Virus record (IMG/VR): IMGVR_UViG_3300030333_002524
Location: 1-20,229 of that record
Reading direction: 5' to 3' (one strand)
From: a virus
Length of the DNA: 20,229 nucleotides
The position numbers and the translations under genes are program-made. Every line of letters begins with the position of its first letter. The first letter of the stretch is position 1. Of the stretch, positions 14,622 to 20,229 are shown piece after piece. The notes beneath the pieces are model-generated. The model did no database searches and was not told the DNA's origin. It worked only from the letters and a program-made list of their open reading frames with translations.

Positions 14622-15146
14622 ATGTCAGCCTTCGATTATGCATGGGCTATACTCAAACAAGACGATAGTTATGAACGTGCTCAGGAGCATCAAAGAATTC
14701 TAAGTGAATATAATCCAGATATAGGAAGTCAGATTTATCCTGCTGGTAATCTCCCAGCATATCACCAAGCGATTATTGGTCTTATGCGACGTAAAAACAT
14801 GCAGGATACCTTCAATGAAGGGAGGACGAGAGAGCAATTTGAACACGAAAAGCAATTTGAGGATTACCCCGGAGAATTAGAATGGTTTGAGCGAGATGAT
14901 TTTCAAGATGAATTGGGCGACCATCCCATAGATGACGCAGAAGAAAGAGCGGGAATGAACTTCGATGAGATGACAGGGCGTATAACAAGAGAAAGCACAG
15001 GTCACGCTCGTGCTCCAAGTGATAAACGTATTGATGCGCGAGCAAATCAACAATTAATGGAAGAAGGTAGACCTTCAATGAAACAACAAGGATACGCAAG
15101 GGATATGTTCCATCCACGTTTTGGCGATTTTTACTCCGGTAGATAG
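14622..15146 (+). CDS. Tag-bearing charged protein of unknown function
   Basis: A 174-residue, highly charged protein rich in Glu, Asp, Arg and Gln. The N-terminus, MSAFDYAWAILKQDD, resembles the tag EPMDL-x-WRLLK that recurs in the minus-strand protein at 18070-20001: an acidic/hydrophobic start, then W-x-[IL]-L-K. After the tag the chain is low in hydrophobic residues and likely flexible, with helix-forming stretches such as EQFEHEKQFEDYPGELEWFERDD; the C-terminus is MFHPRFGDFYSGR. No catalytic motif is visible. It ends 4 nt from the stop of the convergent fibre-like gene. The shared tag hints that it belongs with virion proteins, perhaps as a packaged internal or scaffold protein; that is inference. 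Confidence 0.6.
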   Translation: MSAFDYAWAILKQDDSYERAQEHQRILSEYNPDIGSQIYPAGNLPAYHQAIIGLMRRKNMQDTFNEGRTREQFEHEKQFEDYPGELEWFERDDFQDELGDHPIDDAEERAGMNFDEMTGRITRESTGHARAPSDKRIDARANQQLMEEGRPSMKQQGYARDMFHPRFGDFYSGR

Positions 15147-15150
15147 AATA

Positions 15151-16302
15151 TCAAATCAGACGAACAAACGTCGGGTCAGTAGCATGGCTGACTGTGCATA
15201 CGAAACGAGCATACCCTCCATCTGCATCAGCGGTATCACCGATAGCAGATGTCGTTGAGTTTGTTAGTGCGAATGTTCCTGTGTTGGACCCATGTGTATT
15301 CTTAATCTCAATCACATAACCAGCAGGGAATGGACCACTTGTAGTGACAGCGAATGAGCCACCGGGTGTAAGCACGAGGATGTTAGCATCAGTGGACTTT
15401 AGGTCAATAGATGTAGCAGTGCTGGTCAACACACGGTCAAAGACAGAACGAGTGAAACGAGCAGCATGTGTGCCGCTATAGTAGAGCACATCCTTGTCGT
15501 TATCACCAGCAGTGGTGCTTGCGACTTGTTCACCATGAGATTGCCATAGAGCACCAGCCTTTCCTAAATTACCACTAGGCGACGTGTGTGCAGCAACCAA
15601 CTCAGTATGGTCCACTATCGCTGTAGTAGCGTCCACAGCACCCGGTGTTACTGGTGTGAAGTAGATAGGTGAAGGGCGAATGAAAACGCGCTTATCGTTG
15701 AACTCACTGGCTGTTTGTATCTTAAGGTCACCAACTTCTGTACCACCTGTATGTGTAGCACGTACTGTCCCTAGAACAAACGTTTGTCGATTATTACCAC
15801 TACCTACACCTGCTGTAAGGTATGTGGCGGGTGTACTTGATACAGATGGATATGCTCCACTTGCTGTAGTTATCACTGTTGTTTGTGAGAACTTTACACC
15901 GCTAGGTGTAGCGATGATAATGAATAAACACTCTTTACCATTCGATAACGCAGTTGTACTTGTGCCTGATAATTTATCACTGGAGCCACTTGTTAGTGTT
16001 ACTGTAATATCAGACCCTCCACCGAAGTTGTATAAAACACCATCAATAACAGCATCAAATGATTTTACTGTAACTAAATTTACAGCAGCACCTGCGCTAA
16101 TAGCACCGGGTAAATTTTGAGGATTGTTTCTATCGCTATCACCATAAGCAGTATCTTCGTATAATAGTATACCGTTACCATGTATACCTTCGTAAATATT
16201 AGATAAAGACGGTGAAATCATATGGTCGCCATCACGTAGACCATCAGATGCACCTGTAAGATTCGCTGCGGTATGTCCTGATAGTGGGTTACCTGTCGCC
16301 AT
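15151..16302 (-). CDS. Gly/Ser/Thr-rich fibre-like virion protein
   Basis: A 383-residue protein of low complexity, rich in Gly, Ser, Thr, Ala and Val, as in phage fibre, spike or decoration proteins. The N-terminus (MATGNPLSGHTAANLTGASDGL) is a plausible attachment segment; the middle is a run of beta-type repeats (SDITVTLTSGSSDKLSGTSTTALSNG); the C-terminal ~90 residues (FPAGYVIEIKNTHGSNTGTF) look like a compact beta domain such as a receptor-binding tip. No enzyme motif or membrane segment is visible. Its ATG shares one base with the stop of the gene upstream (TAATG), and a GAGGTGA site precedes it. Last gene of the minus-strand block, a common place for receptor-binding proteins. The exact role is inferred. 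Confidence 0.55.
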   Translation of the reverse strand: MATGNPLSGHTAANLTGASDGLRDGDHMISPSLSNIYEGIHGNGILLYEDTAYGDSDRNNPQNLPGAISAGAAVNLVTVKSFDAVIDGVLYNFGGGSDITVTLTSGSSDKLSGTSTTALSNGKECLFIIIATPSGVKFSQTTVITTASGAYPSVSSTPATYLTAGVGSGNNRQTFVLGTVRATHTGGTEVGDLKIQTASEFNDKRVFIRPSPIYFTPVTPGAVDATTAIVDHTELVAAHTSPSGNLGKAGALWQSHGEQVASTTAGDNDKDVLYYSGTHAARFTRSVFDRVLTSTATSIDLKSTDANILVLTPGGSFAVTTSGPFPAGYVIEIKNTHGSNTGTFALTNSTTSAIGDTADADGGYARFVCTVSHATDPTFVRLI

Positions 16303-16652
16303 TACTTCACCTCAATTAATAATTGTATCCTCATTTCATTTGTAGTTGTCTTTTTTATCGGGGAGATTGTATGCCGAGCCACTGGTATAAACGATGTCCC
16401 AGTGCCACGAAACTGCACATAGACTTCCTTTAATGTATCATCAAACGCTTGAGTAGCAGGGATTAAACCTTCGACTAAAATAGTGCTATCATCTACTACT
16501 CTTACTGTAGGATTAATGGTAATAGCAGGTCTACCTGCTGCACCATCAGATGTAGTAGAAGGAGTTCCATCAAAACCAATAACCATTTCATTGATATTAC
16601 TCACTAAAGTATCTAGTAATACACGCTTCATATGGTCACTTACAGGCATCAT
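16302..16652 (-). CDS. Small tail/baseplate-type structural protein
   Basis: A 116-residue beta-rich protein. HMKRVLLDTLVSNINEMVIGFDGTP begins with a helix and is followed by STILVEGLIPATQAF, VYVQFRGTGTSFIPVARHTI and a strand-rich end. The pattern of a short helix and then beta strands that meet the fibre gene resembles baseplate or fibre-adaptor proteins, but I recognise no named family. A GAGAGGTGAT site precedes the double ATG. The start overlaps the stop of the hub-like gene (ATGA), and the stop shares one base with the fibre-like gene start, so hub, adaptor and fibre are probably co-translated in stoichiometric order. Confidence 0.5.
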   Translation of the reverse strand: MMPVSDHMKRVLLDTLVSNINEMVIGFDGTPSTTSDGAAGRPAITINPTVRVVDDSTILVEGLIPATQAFDDTLKEVYVQFRGTGTSFIPVARHTISPIKKTTTNEMRIQLLIEVK

Positions 16653-18070
16653 ATATCACCTCTCATTATTACCGGAGTACTTCTACTACCACCAATGACC
16701 TCTTGGCTACTGGTCCCTCCGATAGTACCCCTATTCATGGCTTTTCCTATTAAAAATCCAGATGCGCTATGACCTGTTAAGGAGATAATAGGTGTAATTT
16801 CAATTCTAATATCACCAAATAACGATAAGTTACTTTCAATGATTTGCTCCATTGTATCAGGTTTTTCTTCTGTATTCAAAACACCTTCATTAATACCTTG
16901 TAACACACCCTCAATTCCAGTATCTACGGTTAGGAATACAAGGTCGGAAGTACCATTTTTTAGATTATGTCTTACTTCTGTAAGAATGCGTTTTAATCCT
17001 TCATATTGAATAATTTGACCCGGACGTAAATCCCAAGATTGAGGGTGTCCATTACTGGTTTTATTACCTGCTAATAAGTTATTAGCCTTGAGAATATTAC
17101 GAGCGACACGTCTTGCACCCTCATTTGTTTTAACAGTCATATCTTGAATAATTTGAGTCTCTTGTTGTGTGTCAGGTGCTCTACCGCTTTGCCTTTCAGC
17201 ATCACTTACTTCGGCATATGCCTCTTCATTTAACGCTATAGAAATACCCTGAACAGCAATTACACTTGGAGCGTTTTCGACAGGATTAGTTGTAGAGGGA
17301 CCTACACGAGATTGAGCATCTACATAACGCCCTGACTCACTGAAATTAAATGGAATGTATAACACATTACCAAAACGGTCAAAGTATACAATATGGTTAT
17401 CATGCCTCCCAAGGAATCTTAGAGCAGTAATAAGATTAGCAGATGGGAAATCTACAGCAGCAAAGGTTGTACTATGCCTCCTTCTTTCAGATGTAGATGT
17501 AGTTGGTGTGATAGGTAAAGCAATATTTACTGAGGTAAATGAGTCTGCTACATCTTTACCCAATCGTAATGCCATATCGGTAGTTCTTAACCCAACGTCA
17601 ATCGGATAAGCGATATGTCCAGTCTTACTCCCAAATCCTAATTCCTCAAGAGTTTTTCCTTTTAAGTTACGTACCGCTAAAGTAGTACCTTCATTACCAG
17701 TTAAAACACTACCAAATGATATTCTGGAGGTCGTTAAATCTGCCCCGTAAATTAATCGAGGTTTATATAAAGCGGCATTGTTTTGTATAATTGACCCCAT
17801 ATAAACCATAGATGATTTATTTTCATGACCGTCTACTTGTTTATGTGTTAAACGTACACCATCTTCTAATTCATTAATCTCATATACACGCTCGGTCGCA
17901 ATAGGATAATGCGCCTTCTTACGTTGTCTTATTGTGACCTTCTGTTTACTACCACCTTGTAGTGATACCTCACCGAGATGTAGAGCGTTGTCCACGAACT
18001 TAGGCTTACGTACATGTTTCATGACGACATTGCTATCACCAGTCAATCGTTGCTTAGCGAGGTAAGGCAT
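16649..18070 (-). CDS. Baseplate hub-like tail protein
   Basis: A 473-residue protein from ATG 18070 (GTG 18073 is directly before it). It has no signal peptide. Strand-rich blocks (VSLQGGSKQKVTIRQRKKAHYP) and HIVYFDRFGNVLYIPFNF recall hub proteins, in which a central domain displays an F-D-x-x-G-N-x-x-Y strand. The segment NEGARRVARNILKANNL followed by WDLRPGQIIQYEG and ILTEVRHNLKNG matches the late part of phage gpD/gp27-type hubs, where an A-x-x-x-A-x-x-x-L helix is followed by P-G-x-x-[IV]. The last ~90 residues are Gly/Ser-rich. It would sit at the tail tip and connect tube to spike. The assignment rests on pattern, not a precise signature. A GAGAGGTGAT site like that of the next gene precedes its start. 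Confidence 0.5.
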   Translation of the reverse strand: MPYLAKQRLTGDSNVVMKHVRKPKFVDNALHLGEVSLQGGSKQKVTIRQRKKAHYPIATERVYEINELEDGVRLTHKQVDGHENKSSMVYMGSIIQNNAALYKPRLIYGADLTTSRISFGSVLTGNEGTTLAVRNLKGKTLEELGFGSKTGHIAYPIDVGLRTTDMALRLGKDVADSFTSVNIALPITPTTSTSERRRHSTTFAAVDFPSANLITALRFLGRHDNHIVYFDRFGNVLYIPFNFSESGRYVDAQSRVGPSTTNPVENAPSVIAVQGISIALNEEAYAEVSDAERQSGRAPDTQQETQIIQDMTVKTNEGARRVARNILKANNLLAGNKTSNGHPQSWDLRPGQIIQYEGLKRILTEVRHNLKNGTSDLVFLTVDTGIEGVLQGINEGVLNTEEKPDTMEQIIESNLSLFGDIRIEITPIISLTGHSASGFLIGKAMNRGTIGGTSSQEVIGGSRSTPVIMRGDI

Positions 18071-20001
18071 CACATATCACCTCTCAGCATTTGTAGTGCT
18101 TTCTCATAACGACGTGCAAGGCTCTCAGACGGGCCTCGTCGTAAGTTGGATTGTAAGTCAGCCAATTTGACTTGCCTTGCTTCAGGATGCGAGGCCACAC
18201 GTTGGATGTAATCGAAGTATTGTTCGTCAGGTCTTCGCGTCAACGCGTCTACTGCGTGGCCTACATCTTCTCCAAATTGCTGATGTATAGCGTCAATTCC
18301 TGTCTCACTATCTTCAACCGCATCGTGTAAGTATGCAATACGCTTCAAGTGCGGGTCATCAAACTGACTAGCAACATCTTCGATATGAGTCATGTATGGC
18401 TCTTCACCATACATCTGTCCTTCATGAACTTGCGATGCAAAGTCACGAGCCTCTTGAGGCATCTTGAGCACAGGCACGATGTTAGCACGCGGGATTGCAC
18501 TGGGTCGGACATTTGACATGGTTCCACCAAGCACACCGAATGGCTCTTGGTGTTGTATAGGAGAAGGGAGGCCACCGGCTCTCACGCCCACAACTCCAAC
18601 CTGAGAAGAAGGTAGACCGAGTGACTGCGCCCGCTCTTGAGCAAACGCGAGTGCCTTCTCTCGGTCAGGTGTGGTGTATGTGATGTCTTGTCCACGTAGT
18701 TGTTCAGGCACATACTTCTTGGAACGCTTACGACTGGACCGCGCTTTGATGCCCTGCTCGCTTACAGCAGGTAGATTCATCGTGCCGTGATATTCGGTCA
18801 CAGGGCCGAGGGATGATGGGAAATCCTCATGGAACTCACCAAGTTCTGTTTGGCGTTTGAGAACATCAAATGCTTTTTGCATCCTCACTATCTGTTCTGG
18901 TGAAATAGGGTCTGGAAGTATGTGAGCACTTACTGAATCAGAGCGTAAATCCGTATCAGGGTGGTCAACCCCATACCAAGCATTCCCATAGTCATCAGGG
19001 TGTGATAAGTCATGCCTCCCTCTGATGGCCACCACGCTTGACGGCGTGTTCCGATGCTCGCTCATCACATAAGCCCAATCTTCCGCTTGCTGCTTTGCCC
19101 TCTCAAGCCCTTCCTTGTCATGACCCATCCATGCATATATCCCTTTTTTTGGCGGGTTATTTCTATGAATTTGAATACCTTCTAAGTGAGTTTCAATCGG
19201 AGTACCAGTCAAACCTTCGTATGGTAATTTTTTGTATTGCTCATTGGATAATGCACGATAACCTGTTACAGGACCATGAGATGAAGGGAAGTCCTCGTGG
19301 AACTCACCAAGTTCTGTTTGGCGTTTGAGCAACCGCCAAGTGAGGTCCATAGGTTCGCTTGCATTTTTTTGCTGAAATTGTTCATCATCACCAATTAAAG
19401 GCCACGGTGAAATAGGAAAAAGTGAAGATGAATTAGGGTTTTTATTCTGCTGTTCTAATCTCCACTCCATTTCTTCTTTCCAACAATTCCTACATAATTC
19501 AGTTGCTCCGGGGTTATATGGATTTTCCAATTGAGCAAGAGGTAATTCTTGTAAGCAACTTGCACAAGTGTTGATGTCTATATTTTCTTCTTTCAGCAAC
19601 CGCCAAGCGAGGTCCATTGGTTCACTACGCCGAAAAATCTCAGCATGTGGATTCACCATTGCGCGACCTGCTCCCGCTAAAGGCATCATATTGAATGTAG
19701 GCTCTCCGTGATAAGTTGCTCCCATGATATTAGTTTGCTTTCTTCTACTTTCAGGTGTATCTTCCATAATGTATTGAAAAATCTCTAAAGGGTTTGCTTC
19801 ACCAATATGACCCAAGTGAGATATATCATAGTAATCTTCGTAGTCATCAACACTCATAGGTTCATGCTCTTGGTGGTATCGCTCACTCACATCTAAACCT
19901 GTATTATCACACCCCTTACAACCAGCGCCTTCACATGATTGGCAAAACTTAGGTAATTCATCATCCTTGAGCAAACGCCAAGAGAGGTCCATTGGTTCCA
20001 T
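18070..20001 (-). CDS. Modular tagged protein: zinc fingers, two ART-like domains, RelA/SpoT-type HD hydrolase
   Basis: A 643-residue protein. EPMDL-x-WRLLK occurs at residues 2-12, 127-137 and 216-226, and a shortened FDVLK at 378-382. Segment 1 has a DnaJ-like zinc cluster (C20, C23, C28, C31); segment 2 has CASC ... CRNC. Segments 3 (about 227-375) and 4 (about 383-505) both open with RQTELGEFHEDFPSS and continue with GYRAL or EYHGT, then YAWMGHDKEGLERA or YTTPDREKALAFA, a layout like ADP-ribosyltransferase folds. Segment 5 (about 512-640) is an HD hydrolase of the SpoT/MESH1 type: HEGQ, EPYMTH539, LH559DAVED564, VKLAD615 and N619. The SpoT base-stacking Arg is Met530. It lies with virion genes, 1 nt after the previous stop. 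Domain calls 3-5 are by eye; the HD call is strongest. It could be a packaged effector polyprotein. Confidence 0.75.
   Translation of the reverse strand: MEPMDLSWRLLKDDELPKFCQSCEGAGCKGCDNTGLDVSERYHQEHEPMSVDDYEDYYDISHLGHIGEANPLEIFQYIMEDTPESRRKQTNIMGATYHGEPTFNMMPLAGAGRAMVNPHAEIFRRSEPMDLAWRLLKEENIDINTCASCLQELPLAQLENPYNPGATELCRNCWKEEMEWRLEQQNKNPNSSSLFPISPWPLIGDDEQFQQKNASEPMDLTWRLLKRQTELGEFHEDFPSSHGPVTGYRALSNEQYKKLPYEGLTGTPIETHLEGIQIHRNNPPKKGIYAWMGHDKEGLERAKQQAEDWAYVMSEHRNTPSSVVAIRGRHDLSHPDDYGNAWYGVDHPDTDLRSDSVSAHILPDPISPEQIVRMQKAFDVLKRQTELGEFHEDFPSSLGPVTEYHGTMNLPAVSEQGIKARSSRKRSKKYVPEQLRGQDITYTTPDREKALAFAQERAQSLGLPSSQVGVVGVRAGGLPSPIQHQEPFGVLGGTMSNVRPSAIPRANIVPVLKMPQEARDFASQVHEGQMYGEEPYMTHIEDVASQFDDPHLKRIAYLHDAVEDSETGIDAIHQQFGEDVGHAVDALTRRPDEQYFDYIQRVASHPEARQVKLADLQSNLRRGPSESLARRYEKALQMLRGDM
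18796..18861. repeat. 66-bp direct repeat, copy A (ART-like linker)
   Basis: Matches 19264-19329 over 66 bp with about 11-12 mismatches; the last 32 bp (18830-18861) are identical. It encodes the linker that opens the second ART-like domain (LKRQTELGEFHEDFPSS and on into the Y-H-G motif). It points to a tandem duplication of the domain start with little later change. Confidence 0.85.
19264..19329. repeat. 66-bp direct repeat, copy B (ART-like linker)
   Basis: Partner of the repeat at 18796-18861; identical over 19298-19329. It encodes the same linker at the start of the first ART-like domain and runs directly into a tag repeat. Confidence 0.85.
19325..19358. repeat. Tag-coding repeat, copy 3
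   Basis: A 34-bp unit, starting TTGAGCAACCGCCAAG on the plus strand, that encodes the third EPMDL-x-WRLLK tag on the minus strand. It differs from the copies at 19592 and 19967 at a few bases only. Confidence 0.8.
19592..19625. repeat. Tag-coding repeat, copy 2
   Basis: A 34-bp unit encoding the second EPMDL-x-WRLLK tag (residues 127-137). DNA similarity to copies 1 and 3 is too high for convergent protein motifs and indicates copying within the gene. Confidence 0.8.
19967..20000. repeat. Tag-coding repeat, copy 1
   Basis: A 34-bp unit encoding the N-terminal tag (residues 2-12) just after the start codon at 20001. Because it lies at the true N-terminus, the internal copies may be relics of, or imitate, former gene starts. 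Confidence 0.8.
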
Positions 20002-20002
20002 A

Positions 20003-20229
20003 TTACCACTTCACCTTATCCGCCCAATATGCCGCACTCATTGGTCCTCGTTTGATATTTTTCTGATGTCGGGCTTTGAACGACGCTCGTTTCTTCGCTC
20101 TCTTACCTTTTGGATTATCTTCTGTAACAGTGTCTGCACCCTGTTCACCGAATCGAATTGTTTTGACCTTACCGCCTGACCTTGCTACAACCACATGTGA
20201 TTTCTTTGGATGGTTTGGCGTGCGCTTAG
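20003..20229 (-). CDS. Small basic phage-type protein, 5'-truncated
   Basis: The frame is open to the window edge, so the start is missing; a GTG at 20194 is internal and not the likely start because the residues before it (TPNHPKKSH) continue the family-like pattern. The visible 74 residues are very basic: SGGKVKTIRFGEQG, KGKRAKKRASFKARHQKNI and the end MSAAYWADKVKW. I recall this pattern (basic K/R block, A-R-H, then A-A-Y-W-A-x-K-V-K-W at the C-terminus) from small conserved proteins in many head-tailed phages, where it lies near head and tail genes; its function is not established. No cysteines or membrane segment. The stop is 1 nt from the next gene's ATG, so it is translated with the modular protein. 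Confidence 0.7.
   Translation of the reverse strand, partial: KRTPNHPKKSHVVVARSGGKVKTIRFGEQGADTVTEDNPKGKRAKKRASFKARHQKNIKRGPMSAAYWADKVKW

Noticed and set aside
15680-16120. 146-codon plus-strand frame
   Set aside because: It is antisense to the fibre-like gene, whose Gly/Ser/Thr codons naturally leave opposite frames open.
18796-20000. CRISPR array from the 34-bp and 66-bp repeats
   Set aside because: Repeats are few, unevenly spaced, in frame and inside one protein-coding gene, so they are coding repeats.
1-20229. tRNA genes or integration site
   Set aside because: No cloverleaf-like segment with T-loop consensus was seen, and no integrase gene is present in this window.

Overview
The window looks like part of a head-tailed dsDNA virus of an uncultured marine archaeon, most likely a magrovirus-like virus of Marine Group II (Poseidoniales) Euryarchaeota. 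The basis is an almost complete archaeal-type replication set (RFC small subunit, PCNA, family B polymerase, PriS/PriL-type primase, XPF-type nuclease, Cas4-like nuclease, AAA+ helicase candidate) plus a group II chaperonin, placed beside tail/baseplate-type genes on the other strand. That combination matches what is published for magroviruses; the assignment rests on remembered family knowledge and no database search was run. The DNA is AT-rich (roughly 60% by eye). Genes are packed with 1-17 nt overlaps, many of the ATGA, GTGA or TAATG type, and most have strong Shine-Dalgarno sequences.

Layout. Positions 2-14588, plus strand: replication and repair module. In order: RFC small subunit (cut by the window edge), an unrecognised possible OB-fold/SSB protein, a Sak4-like RecA-family ATPase, a 124-nt gap with a strong candidate structured RNA, a 67-aa PIP-box protein, PCNA, PolB, a MazG-like protein, a Cas4/RecB-like nuclease, a 103-aa PIP-box protein, a fused primase, a winged-helix/zinc protein, an XPF/ERCC4 nuclease, a gap with a palindrome and TATA box, an 86-aa unknown, an AAA+ ATPase, a DnaQ-like exonuclease, a 27-aa zinc ribbon, a thermosome subunit, a 59-aa unknown and a zinc-ribbon protein. 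At 14622-15146 a charged protein with a short N-terminal tag closes the plus-strand block, probably from its own leaderless promoter.

Positions 15151-20229, minus strand: virion module, read from right to left. It holds a small basic phage-type protein (cut by the window edge), a 643-aa modular protein, a baseplate-hub-like protein, a small tail/baseplate-type protein and a Gly/Ser/Thr-rich fibre-like protein. The two modules converge with only 4 nt between stop codons.

How the genes fit together. Clamp, clamp loader, polymerase, primase and helicase candidate form a virus-encoded replisome. Two tiny proteins with consensus PCNA-binding motifs may tether or regulate factors at the clamp. The nucleases and the Sak4-like ATPase fit recombination and end processing. 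The chaperonin may fold virion proteins.

Most unusual items: (1) the 643-aa protein at 18070-20001, which carries three copies of a short tag, two zinc-binding segments, two related ADP-ribosyltransferase-like domains and a RelA/SpoT/MESH1-type HD hydrolase domain; (2) the same kind of tag at the N-terminus of the plus-strand protein at 14622; (3) paired PIP-box microproteins; (4) apparent complete absence of both GATC and AGCT from 20 kb; (5) a nested stem and three-way-junction RNA candidate at 2912-3018; (6) a single-chain PriS-PriL primase.
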